Positions 36,188 through 44,046 of a DNA stretch of 64,000 nt are shown piece by piece. A program made the position numbers and the translations under genes. Origin of the DNA: Neorhizobium galegae (GTDB taxonomy: Bacteria; Pseudomonadota; Alphaproteobacteria; Rhizobiales; Rhizobiaceae); assembly GCF_021391675.1 (NCBI RefSeq), contig NZ_CP090095.1:3849501-3913500 (forward strand), given 5' to 3'. How positions within the stretch are numbered: position 1 is the stretch's first letter; every line of letters starts with the position of its first letter. The notes below the pieces were generated by a model. The model was not told the origin of the DNA, made no database searches, and saw only the letters and a list, made by a program, of their open reading frames with translations.

Positions 36188-36817
36188 TCAGAGCATTTTT
36201 GGGAAATGCTCGAGGAGATACCGTTGAAAAAAGCCCTCTATGAGGTCTGTGGTGCGGCCATCGAGATCGCCCGCATCTTGCTGCACGGACATTTCTACGG
36301 GAAGCCCGTGGTCTCTTAGCCTGTGACAGACGCTAAGATTTGCCAGCAGATCGGGGTCCCGGATATCGCTGAGAACAAGGATCGGAGGCCATTCGAAAGG
36401 GAGAGTTAAGCCGCTCTTCAAACGCATCGTAAAGGGGAACATCTGCACTGCAGCGATTTCGGCGAGACGCCCTAGAAAACCTTTGGCGCGACCGTTAACC
36501 ACGATTGCGCCCGGCAGAGGTTCGCCCTTGAATGCGTCGCCGATGAGGTCGGCAAGGGCGTCCGGGTCCTCCTGTGATCGCAAAACGACTCCCACACAGG
36601 TAGAGTTGACAGTGCGTTCGAGGTCCTGCCAAGCGGCCTTCAATGAAACGGTTTTGTCAGGCAAGTGGGGCGCCGCCGGGAGGGCACCCGCCCGTCCGCG
36701 AACAAAGAACTGGTAGGCTCCTTCATCAGGAACCTCCGCGACCGCGCAATGCGTCTGCACAAACCCTGAAAACGCGATATTACGAGTGTCGGATGACAAT
36801 GCTATTTTGCTTAGCAC
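36188..36817 (-). CDS. Hypothetical protein upstream of sorbitol dehydrogenase
   Basis: Open frame of 209 residues with no signal peptide and no recognised family. Parts such as FEWPPILVLSDIRDPD and RDHGLPVEMSVQQDAG have the rhythm of an alpha/beta hydrolase C-terminal half, but no nucleophile elbow is visible. It lies 38 bases upstream of the sorbitol dehydrogenase on the same strand, so it is probably co-transcribed. Its role cannot be inferred. Confidence 0.6.
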   Translation of the reverse strand: MLSKIALSSDTRNIAFSGFVQTHCAVAEVPDEGAYQFFVRGRAGALPAAPHLPDKTVSLKAAWQDLERTVNSTCVGVVLRSQEDPDALADLIGDAFKGEPLPGAIVVNGRAKGFLGRLAEIAAVQMFPFTMRLKSGLTLPFEWPPILVLSDIRDPDLLANLSVCHRLRDHGLPVEMSVQQDAGDLDGRTTDLIEGFFQRYLLEHFPKML

Positions 36818-36954
36818 GATAGACCTCCCCGAAGACTGCTGAAGTCATATCGTGAGGCGATGGGGCGAACTAGCGTCTCGGATGCGCGAAAATGACGCTT
36901 TTATATCCGTTTTCATTTCGCGATCAGGGAGTCCCGTGATCACTTAAGGCAATA

Positions 36955-37842
36955 TCACGTCGGTTCCCGAGATCGCCTGAACTGGCGGTAGCGGCGGGGA
37001 GGCATTCCTCGAAGCTCCCGAAAGGTCTTGTTGAAATTCGACAGGTTCCAATAGCCGACCTCGGCAGCGATCTCCGTCACCGCCAGTTCGCTCCGGTCGA
37101 GAAGCTCACAAGCCTTGGCCATGCGCAGTTCGCTGAGGTATCTGCTGAACGTGGTCCCGGTGTTCTTCTTAAAGAACCTCGAGAAGGAGGTTTTTGTCAT
37201 GCCGGCCATTTCAGCAGGCTGATGAAGGCGGAGGTCGTTTCTGTAATTCACGGACATCCAAGTGAGGATGTCGCGGAGGACGTGGTTAGTGGAGACCTCG
37301 ATCTGGGGTGCGAAATTCTCCGACGACAGCAACTGCCGCTCGTTACTCGTCGAAAGAATATGCAGAAGAGCGAAAAACAGTCCCAGCCGCTCCAACCCGC
37401 ACTTGCTTCCGATAGCCTCGACGATCTCCGCTCCCCTGCTTCTTGTTTCTCCCGCGAAGGCCAATCCGCGACGGGCAAGTAGCAGAAACTGTTTCAGTTT
37501 CGTCAACTCCGGAAACGGGCCTGCCGCTTCCATGATCCTGTCCTCGTCGAACTGAAGGATCACGTCCCGGCTCTCCACCTTCTCGCCATCCGCGAGCGGT
37601 GTCACCCAGTTGTGGGGAAGGCCGCGTCCGATGACGAAAAGATCGCCATCCGTGAACGCGCCTATATGGTCGCCCACATGGCAGGTGCCTCCAGCATTCT
37701 TGACTAAGTGTATTTCGCACTCGGGATGGGCGTTCCACACGCTCCAGGAAAGGGGATAGTCGTCCGTTCGCCAGACGAAACATTCGGTTGGTGGCGGAAC
37801 GATTGGTTCATAAACGGGAGGGCGCCCCTGCCTACGCATCAT
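36955..37842 (-). CDS. AraC-family transcriptional regulator
   Basis: Regulator of 295 residues with an N-terminal cupin-like sensor region and a C-terminal double helix-turn-helix. The second half reads PAEMAGMTKTSFSRFFKKNTG, then ELAVTEIAAEVGYWNLSNFNKTF and GMPPRRYR, the classical AraC signature. Sugar or polyol control is common in this subfamily, and the gene sits upstream of the sorbitol dehydrogenase pair on the same strand. A link is plausible but unproven. Confidence 0.92.
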   Translation of the reverse strand: MMRRQGRPPVYEPIVPPPTECFVWRTDDYPLSWSVWNAHPECEIHLVKNAGGTCHVGDHIGAFTDGDLFVIGRGLPHNWVTPLADGEKVESRDVILQFDEDRIMEAAGPFPELTKLKQFLLLARRGLAFAGETRSRGAEIVEAIGSKCGLERLGLFFALLHILSTSNERQLLSSENFAPQIEVSTNHVLRDILTWMSVNYRNDLRLHQPAEMAGMTKTSFSRFFKKNTGTTFSRYLSELRMAKACELLDRSELAVTEIAAEVGYWNLSNFNKTFRELRGMPPRRYRQFRRSREPT

Positions 37843-38038
37843 TGTGCGGCTTCTCCTTGAAGAATTAGATGAACCTCTGCGTCGCGACCAGCACTAGCCA
37901 CGACCGCCGGTGTTTCCAGTCCTGCAGATGGGCTGCAGCATTTCTGCCTGCAATGCATTCATCGGGCGATGCAGACGATGTTTTCGTTGCTTCCGTAAGA
38001 CATCAAGCCTTGAGCAGAAACCATCGTTCAGAATGGCC

Positions 38039-38926
38039 TCAGCCGCGGAGTGCTTCAACAACAACTTTGAACGCCGGTGAATTTTGTCGCCTGCTCGGGT
38101 AATAGAGGTAGTACCCGGGAAAGGATGGCGTCCAGTCATCGAGAATCTGCACCAATTGCCCGGAGGCGAGTTCCCGCTCAACGAGGTTCTCAGGCACATA
38201 GGCGATGCCGTAGCCATTAACGGCCGCATCGATCATTGCATAGGAGGTGTTGAACGTCAGTTGTCCAGCAACGCGCACCCGAAGCTCCCGACCAGCCTTC
38301 TCGAACTCCCAGCCGTACAATCCGCCCAACTGCGACTGCCTATGGTTGATACAGTCATGACCGACGAGATCCTGCGGTGATTCAGGAACCGAACGGGCCG
38401 CGAAATACCTCGGAGACCCGACGGCGACCAGGCGCCAATCGGGCCCTATTCGAACCGCAATCATGTCCTTGTCCACGCTCTCGCCCAGTCGTACGCCTGC
38501 GTCGAACTTCTCTTCGACGATGTTCCTGAAACCGTTATCGCTGTTCAGCTCGACCTTGATGTCGGGATAGTCCCGCAGTACCGGCCGCAGTTTCGGCCAG
38601 ACGACACTTTGCAATGCATGGTCCGAGAGGGTTATCCGCACAGACCCCGACGGCTTGTCCCTGATTTCCATCAGTTCGTCGATCTCGGTTTCGAGTTCTT
38701 CAATTCGAGGTGCAAGCGAGCGGATGAGCCGCTCACCCGCTTCCGTCGGGACGACGCTGCGGGTGGTCCGGGTCAGAAGGCGCAGTCCCAATCGCGCTTC
38801 GAGCTTCTTGATCGTATGACTGATCGTCGATTGCGATGTGCCAAGTTTCGCAGCCGCCTTCGTAAAGCTCCGCTCTTCCGCAACCGCCAGAAACCAAAGC
38901 ATGTCGTTGAGATCTTCCCGCTTCAT
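38039..38926 (-). CDS. LysR-family transcriptional regulator
   Basis: Regulator of 295 residues. The winged helix is at the N-terminus (MLWFLAVAEERSFTKAAAKLG, SQSTISHTIKKLEARLG), followed by the effector-binding domain. It is divergent from an MFS exporter gene about 100 bases away, and the gap contains the dyad-like ATTGATATCATTAA, so control of the exporter is likely. The subgroup resembles regulators of MFS and aldo/keto-reductase genes. Confidence 0.92.
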   Translation of the reverse strand: MKREDLNDMLWFLAVAEERSFTKAAAKLGTSQSTISHTIKKLEARLGLRLLTRTTRSVVPTEAGERLIRSLAPRIEELETEIDELMEIRDKPSGSVRITLSDHALQSVVWPKLRPVLRDYPDIKVELNSDNGFRNIVEEKFDAGVRLGESVDKDMIAVRIGPDWRLVAVGSPRYFAARSVPESPQDLVGHDCINHRQSQLGGLYGWEFEKAGRELRVRVAGQLTFNTSYAMIDAAVNGYGIAYVPENLVERELASGQLVQILDDWTPSFPGYYLYYPSRRQNSPAFKVVVEALRG

Positions 38927-39023
38927 GGTCGCCTCATAACATCACGATTGATATCATTAACCGATAAGTCCAAGCGAATTGCAACGGCTAATCATCGAAC
39001 TGAGGCCGGCGTATGTTGCCGGC

Positions 39024-40256
39024 ATGACACAGCAAGCTCTCACACGATCCGACTTTCGGGATGACGACACGAATCTAGATCCGTTGGCAACCGCCCATTC
39101 GGCTATCCCGAACCCCGCCTGGGGTGCAGTTGTCTCGATGGCCTTATGCGTTGCTGTCCTGATCGCATCGGAGTTCATGCCGGTCAGCCTCCTGTCACCG
39201 ATCGCCACCGAACTTGGCGTCACGGAAGGCCGCGCCGGCCAGGCGATTTCGGTCTCCGGAATCTTTGCTGTCGTTACCAGTGTCTTCGTGGCCGGTCTGA
39301 CGCGGCGACTGGATCGGCGGCTGGTCCTCGCATCATTCTCGTTGATCCTGATGGTCTCCGGGACGATCGTCGCCTTTGCTCCGAATTATCTCGTGTTGAT
39401 GATCGGGCGCGCGATGCTGGGTATCGCCATCGGGGGCTTCTGGTCGATGTCGACCTCGATCGTCATGCGGCTGGTTCCCGAAGACTCTGTACCCAAGGGA
39501 CTGGCTATGCTGAACGCGGGCAATGCCGTTGCCGCGACAATCTCCGCGCCGCTGGGAAGTCTGCTCGGCAGCTACATCGGGTGGCGAGGCGCCTTCTTTG
39601 CGGTCGTTCCGCTCGCCCTTCTGGCTCTCGTGTGGCAGTGGGCCAGCCTACCGTCTCTACCACCGCGTCGCAACGAGAGGTCGGCCAATGTCTTCCGGCT
39701 TCTTCTTCGCCCGGAGGTCGCGATCGGCATGGGAGCGATCACGCTCCTGTTCATGGGGCAGTTCGCCGTGTTCACCTATCTGCGGCCATTTCTGGAGACA
39801 GTGACAGCCGTGTCGATATCCACGCTTTCCCTGCTGCTCCTGATGATGGGCTTGGCGGGGGTCGCCGGAACATACCTCGTCAGCCATCTGGTGCAGAAGC
39901 GCCTGTTCAGCATTCTTGTCGCTATCCCACTGATCATGGGCGTGATTGCACTGGGGCTGATCGCACTCAGTTCATCTGCCGCCTTCACCGCCATCCTTCT
40001 GGTCGGCTGGGGTCTGTTCGGCACGGCCGCACCGGTTGGCTGGGGCACGTGGTTGAGCCGCACCATGCCTGACGACGCGGAGGCAGGAGGCGGGCTTCAG
40101 GTCGCAACCATCCAGCTCGCCATTACGCTTGGAGCTTCAACGGGCGGCGTCCTGTTCGACGCCGCCGGCTGGTGGACCACCTTCCTGTTCGCCGCATCCC
40201 TGTTGGCCGGCTCTTCCCTTCTCGCCGCGGCAGCATGGCGTTCGGCACACCGCTGA
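39024..40256 (+). CDS. MFS exporter (DHA1/NepI-AraJ-like)
   Basis: Twelve-helix transporter of 410 residues. Motif-like stretches include SEFMPVSLLSPIATELGVTEGRAGQAIS at the first helices, GLTRRLDRRLVL in the 2-3 loop and IGRAMLGIAIGGFWSM. This pattern matches small-molecule exporters such as sugar or nucleoside efflux proteins. ATG 39024 is preferred to an upstream TTG frame. It diverges from the LysR gene and is followed after 61 bases by a Tat-exported hydrolase gene. Confidence 0.9.
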   Translation: MTQQALTRSDFRDDDTNLDPLATAHSAIPNPAWGAVVSMALCVAVLIASEFMPVSLLSPIATELGVTEGRAGQAISVSGIFAVVTSVFVAGLTRRLDRRLVLASFSLILMVSGTIVAFAPNYLVLMIGRAMLGIAIGGFWSMSTSIVMRLVPEDSVPKGLAMLNAGNAVAATISAPLGSLLGSYIGWRGAFFAVVPLALLALVWQWASLPSLPPRRNERSANVFRLLLRPEVAIGMGAITLLFMGQFAVFTYLRPFLETVTAVSISTLSLLLLMMGLAGVAGTYLVSHLVQKRLFSILVAIPLIMGVIALGLIALSSSAAFTAILLVGWGLFGTAAPVGWGTWLSRTMPDDAEAGGGLQVATIQLAITLGASTGGVLFDAAGWWTTFLFAASLLAGSSLLAAAAWRSAHR

Positions 40257-40317
40257 ACATCGACAGCGTACCACCGGGATCATTTTCCATCGCATTACCA
40301 CTCAAGGAGACTTGCAG

Positions 40318-41427
40318 ATGACCATCGCGACAAACCAAGACGACGCACAGACCTCGAACACCGGGATCGACCGCCGCCACTTGCTCAAGATGGCAGGCGC
40401 AGGCGTAGCGGCTCTCGGCGCCATGTCGATCTTCGACACCACTTTCGCAAAGGCCCAAGACCTCTCCAAAGGCGCATCCAACTTTTATACCAGTGATCGC
40501 GTGACTCTGCAGAAGGTCAGGTTCACGACACAATATCAGACCAATGTTGCGGGTAACCTATTTCTGCCCAAGGACATTGACCGGGCGGTGAAGAACCCGG
40601 CAATCATCGTCGGCCACCCCATGGGAGCGGTGAAGGAGCAAAGCGCAAACCTCTATGCCACCAAAATGGCCGAGCAGGGTTTTGTCGCGATGTCGATCGA
40701 CCTTCCGTTCTGGGGCGAGAGCGAAGGACAGTCGCGCAACCTCGTATCTCCCGAAGCCTATGCCGAAGCGTTCAGCGCGGGCGTCGACTTCCTCGGTTCG
40801 CACTCGTTCGTCGACCGACGGAATATCGGCGCGATCGGGGTCTGCGGTAGCGGCAGCTTTGTTATCAGCGCCGCCAAGATCGATCCGCGCATCAAGGCGA
40901 TTGCCACGGTCAGCATGTACGACATGGGCGCTGCTTTCCGCGATGCGCTCAACAAGTCGCAGACGGTCGAACAGCGCAAGCAGTTCATCGCCACCGCTGC
41001 CGAACAGCGTTGGGCGGAGGCCGGCGGCGCTGACATCCAGTACATCGGCGGCACCACGCTCGAACTGACAGCCGATACGGATCCGATACAGCGCGAGTTC
41101 TACGACTTCTACCGGACGTCTCGTGGGGAGTTCACGCCTGCCGGAGTGACCAGACAGACGACAACGAAGCCGACGCTGAGCAGCAGCGTCAAGTTCATGA
41201 ACTTCTATCCGTTCAACGACATCGAGACGATCTCGCCCCGCCCGATGCTGTTCATCTCCGGCGACCAGGCCCATTCGAAGGAATTCAGCCAGGACGCCTA
41301 CAACCGGGCTTCGGAGCCGAAGGAACTTGTCTGGATCAAGGGTGCTGGCCATGTCGATCTTTATGACCGCGTCGATCTCATCCCCTTCGACAAGCTGAAG
41401 GGCTTCTTCGACCAGCACCTCGCCTGA
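40318..41427 (+). CDS. Tat-exported dienelactone-hydrolase-like alpha/beta hydrolase
   Basis: Exported hydrolase of 369 residues. DRRHLLKMAGAG followed by an Ala-rich helix ending near TFAKA is a twin-arginine signal. The core shows the nucleophile elbow GVCGSGS (Cys in the nucleophile slot, as in dienelactone hydrolase), Asp in FISGDQAHSK and His in GAGHVDLYD. AAGGAGA lies about 8 bases before ATG 40318, which fixes the start. Similar proteins are often annotated as YcjY-like; the substrate is unknown. A 12-base-arm hairpin follows. Confidence 0.88.
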   Translation: MTIATNQDDAQTSNTGIDRRHLLKMAGAGVAALGAMSIFDTTFAKAQDLSKGASNFYTSDRVTLQKVRFTTQYQTNVAGNLFLPKDIDRAVKNPAIIVGHPMGAVKEQSANLYATKMAEQGFVAMSIDLPFWGESEGQSRNLVSPEAYAEAFSAGVDFLGSHSFVDRRNIGAIGVCGSGSFVISAAKIDPRIKAIATVSMYDMGAAFRDALNKSQTVEQRKQFIATAAEQRWAEAGGADIQYIGGTTLELTADTDPIQREFYDFYRTSRGEFTPAGVTRQTTTKPTLSSSVKFMNFYPFNDIETISPRPMLFISGDQAHSKEFSQDAYNRASEPKELVWIKGAGHVDLYDRVDLIPFDKLKGFFDQHLA

Positions 41428-41432
41428 AACCA

Positions 41433-41466
41433 GGAGCCAGGAAGTCAACTGAGGCTTCTTGGCTCC
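41433..41466 (+). terminator. Hairpin after the Tat hydrolase gene
   Basis: GGAGCCAGGAAG and CTTCTTGGCTCC pair over 12 positions with one G-U, around a 10-base loop, six bases after the stop. There is no long T-run. Confidence 0.55.
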
Positions 41467-41643
41467 ATCCCCACCTCGTCTCGGCTGATTTTTGTTCGAC
41501 ATTCCGTCGAGACGCGCGGGAAGACTGCAGTCCCAAGTTTAGCAGTCTGTGTAGCGGCAAATTCAGATCGGCCGCTCTTATAGGCGGCGGACGGAGCAGA
41601 CGGGCGTGATGCCCTTTCACGATCTACTTAAAGGGTAAAGCCC

Positions 41644-42117
41644 ATGAAATTCTTTCGCTGGTCCGGCTTGGTGGTTGCGCCCCTCGCGGTTGTCCTGACA
41701 GGCTATTTCGTCGTTGAGACTGAGCTGTCGCCGACCTCAGCGCTTGCGGCATCCAACTCGGTTACGTTTCCGCCTCTCGAACAGCTCGAGCATTATACGA
41801 CGGTCCGACGGGGGATCACCCGCGAGCATATGCTGACGAACCCTGCCGCTCTCTCGGCGCTCCGAGCCGGGCAACCTGTTCCGACCGGCACCCATATGGT
41901 TCTCGTCGATTATCAAAGCGACGTTCTGACGCGCTATCTCGTGGCACAGAAGATCGGAGCCGGCGCGGATCAATGGGAATACCAGTGGTTCTGGCCGGAT
42001 CGGACCGTCAAGGCAGACGAAAATGTCGCCCGTTGCTACTCCTGCCATCGTTCGCGTCAGTCCGAGCAGTTCATGTTCACGCTGAGCGGCGCCATTTCCG
42101 ACGATGATCCGCTTTGA
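41644..42117 (+). CDS. Cytochrome P460-family heme protein
   Basis: Periplasmic heme protein of 157 residues. A Sec-type signal or anchor helix (residues 5-25) precedes a P460-like domain. The heme motif CYSCH is at about 131-135, followed by the typical SEQFMFT in place of DYVFT. WEYQWFWPDRTV also matches the family. Known P460 proteins oxidise hydroxylamine or bind NO, but many homologues are uncharacterised. The gene leads a three-gene run with a membrane cytochrome-b-like protein and a cyclophilin-like protein. Confidence 0.82.
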   Translation: MKFFRWSGLVVAPLAVVLTGYFVVETELSPTSALAASNSVTFPPLEQLEHYTTVRRGITREHMLTNPAALSALRAGQPVPTGTHMVLVDYQSDVLTRYLVAQKIGAGADQWEYQWFWPDRTVKADENVARCYSCHRSRQSEQFMFTLSGAISDDDPL

Positions 42118-42135
42118 CGTCGACGAGGTACTGAA

Positions 42136-42834
42136 ATGCTTCGATTGGTGACCGATCGCCTCGTTCTTCCCGCAAGCATGGCGGCGCTGCTTATGCTGGC
42201 TCTCGCCTATTGGTGGCTCGACAATGGTCCGCATGAGATCTTTGGAACGGCCATGTTCGGGCTTCTTGGATGGCACCTGACCATGAACAGACGCTGGTTC
42301 TTGAAGCTCCGTAGCGGTCGTTACGATGTTCGTCGCTGGATGGTCGTGTTGATACATGCCTGGCTTGGGATCACCATGGCGGTACTGGTGGTGACCAGCG
42401 TGCTGATCTCACGCTCGGTACTGAGCTTCGCGAAGTTCACCAATAATGTGAGCGTCATAGAGCTTCACTGGTTCTCGGCCTATTGGGTCGCGATAATCGT
42501 TGCAATTCATGCCGGCACCCATTGGGCGCGCGTGATGACAGCGGCGGGAACCGTTTTCAGAGTCTCTCCGTCTCGGATCGGAACCGCTAGTTTACGGCTG
42601 ATCGCTGTGCTGCTGCTGTGCTTTGGCGCCTGGAGCTTTGCGGCTCTCGGCGTCTCGACCAAGCTGATGTTCGGCTACAGTCTGGAATTCTGGGATTTCA
42701 CCGGCTCGGTGGTGCCTTTTTTCGCGCACTGGACGGGTGTGATGGCAGGCGTGGTTGTGCTCTCACACTACGCGATGCTCTGTCTGAGAGCAGTTAACAA
42801 GACTCGTATTCCGGCAACGAAGGGTGGGACATGA
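42136..42834 (+). CDS. DUF4405/cytochrome-b561-like membrane protein
   Basis: Membrane protein of 232 residues with about six helices. His residues lie inside helices in patterns expected of heme b ligands: GLLGWHLTMNRRW, LIHAWLGITMAV, ELHWFSAYWVAIIVAIHAGTHW and FFAHWTGVMAGVVVLSHY. This is the DUF4405 layout, related to b-type cytochromes that pass electrons across the membrane. It starts 18 bases after the P460 gene and overlaps the next gene by 4 bases. It may reduce or oxidise the periplasmic P460 partner, which is inference. Confidence 0.78.
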   Translation: MLRLVTDRLVLPASMAALLMLALAYWWLDNGPHEIFGTAMFGLLGWHLTMNRRWFLKLRSGRYDVRRWMVVLIHAWLGITMAVLVVTSVLISRSVLSFAKFTNNVSVIELHWFSAYWVAIIVAIHAGTHWARVMTAAGTVFRVSPSRIGTASLRLIAVLLLCFGAWSFAALGVSTKLMFGYSLEFWDFTGSVVPFFAHWTGVMAGVVVLSHYAMLCLRAVNKTRIPATKGGT

Positions 42835-43250
42835 AACAGATCATGGGTGCGACTTTTCTCGCAGCTGTTCTAACGCTTAACCTTGGAGGATCCGCCTTGG
42901 CGCAGGACCGCATTGTGATTTCATCTGATTGGGGCAAGGTCACCGCCGAACTGGCTGACAACGCGGCCGCTGGAGCGCTTTCCGCGATGCTGCCGCTGAC
43001 GATCGAGATGGACGATCATCTTCGTCAGGAAAAGACAGGCGACCTGCCCGCCGCCCTGCCAGCCGCTCCCCGTCAGCGAGATTTCTCCGCCGGTACACTC
43101 GGTCTTTGGAGTTCGGGCGATTTCGTCATCTACTACCGTGAGGGGCGAGTACCGCAGCCTGGCATCGTGATTTTGGGTCGGATCCAAGGCGACGTCTCGA
43201 TCTTTGACCGACCTGGTAAGGTAACTATCGAAGTCGAAAAAGCTCGCTGA
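42831..43250 (+). CDS. Secreted cyclophilin-like fold protein
   Basis: Exported protein of 139 residues with a Sec signal ending near SALA-QDR. The mature part (VTAELADNAAAGALSAMLPLTIEM, GDFVIYYREGRVPQPGIVILGRI) matches the small bacterial cyclophilin-like domain family, whose members often sit with redox or flavin genes. Prolyl isomerase activity is doubtful in this family. It overlaps the DUF4405 gene by 4 bases, so the three products are probably made together. Confidence 0.8.
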   Translation: MKQIMGATFLAAVLTLNLGGSALAQDRIVISSDWGKVTAELADNAAAGALSAMLPLTIEMDDHLRQEKTGDLPAALPAAPRQRDFSAGTLGLWSSGDFVIYYREGRVPQPGIVILGRIQGDVSIFDRPGKVTIEVEKAR

Positions 43251-43457
43251 GCTGTTCGCAAAACATTCTGTTATGGCACCTGGCAGCTCCTCAGCAGCCT
43301 CGCCGGAGAACGCGACGAAGAAAACAGGTGTTCGATCGTCAGCCAATCGAAGGGCCTGATCATGAAGCCGCATCTTGCCGCTACGACGCTTTCCGTCTCG
43401 CTTCGACTACGCCAACCTTTGCCGACAATAAGAAGTACCCACTCGCGACCCCGTCCG

Positions 43458-43865
43458 TCACGGGGAAAACTGCTTGCTGTATTGTTCGTCCGTCACATGC
43501 TCGAGCCAATCGACAACCTTGCCGTCGAGGTGCTCCTGGATTGCGATATGCGTCATGGCTGTCGCTGGTGATGCACCGTGCCAATGCTTTTCACCGGGGT
43601 CGAACCAGACGACGTCGCCTGGGCGAATTTCCTCGATCGCACTGCCTTCGCGCTGCACTAGACCAAAGCCTGCGGTGACGATGAGCGTCTGGCCTAAAGG
43701 ATGCGTATGCCATGCCGTGCGCGCGCCAGGTTCGAATGTGACCGCGCCGGCGGCTCCACGACGCGCATCATTTGCGCTGTAAAGCGGATCAATCCTGACC
43801 GTCCCGGTGAACCAGTCTGCCGGTCCTTTAGCCGAAGGTTGGGATCCGTTCCTATCAATTTTCAT
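43458..43865 (-). CDS. Cupin-domain protein (mandelonitrile-lyase-like)
   Basis: Single-cupin protein of 135 residues. Metal ligands are visible in [14 protein letters not shown] and again in [11 protein letters not shown], the usual two-motif cupin. The same profile is found in manganese (R)-mandelonitrile lyases and in small quercetinase-like cupins, so no reaction can be assigned. It lies alone between the cyclophilin-like gene (convergent) and the aldehyde oxidoreductase operon. Confidence 0.88.
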   Translation of the reverse strand: MKIDRNGSQPSAKGPADWFTGTVRIDPLYSANDARRGAAGAVTFEPGARTAWHTHPLGQTLIVTAGFGLVQREGSAIEEIRPGDVVWFDPGEKHWHGASPATAMTHIAIQEHLDGKVVDWLEHVTDEQYSKQFSP

Positions 43866-44012
43866 GTGTGCTCCTTTACAGTTCCTCGCGAGACGTTGTC
43901 CAAGCCCACATAACGAAACCTGGTCGTCGCGAAGCTCTGAAACCCCTTGCTGCTCGCGATGGGCGCGATAAAGCGGTTCGCAGAGATCAAATGCCTAGTG
44001 TGCTCACTCTCT

Positions 44013-44038
44013 GGCGGCGGCTTGATAAAGCCGCCGCC
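44013..44038 (-). terminator. Strong hairpin downstream of the aldehyde oxidoreductase operon
   Basis: GGCGGCGGCTT and AAGCCGCCGCC pair perfectly over 11 bases around a 4-base loop, 9 bases beyond the paoC stop. It is very GC-rich; no long T-run follows. Confidence 0.65.
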
Positions 44039-44046
44039 TCTCCTAC

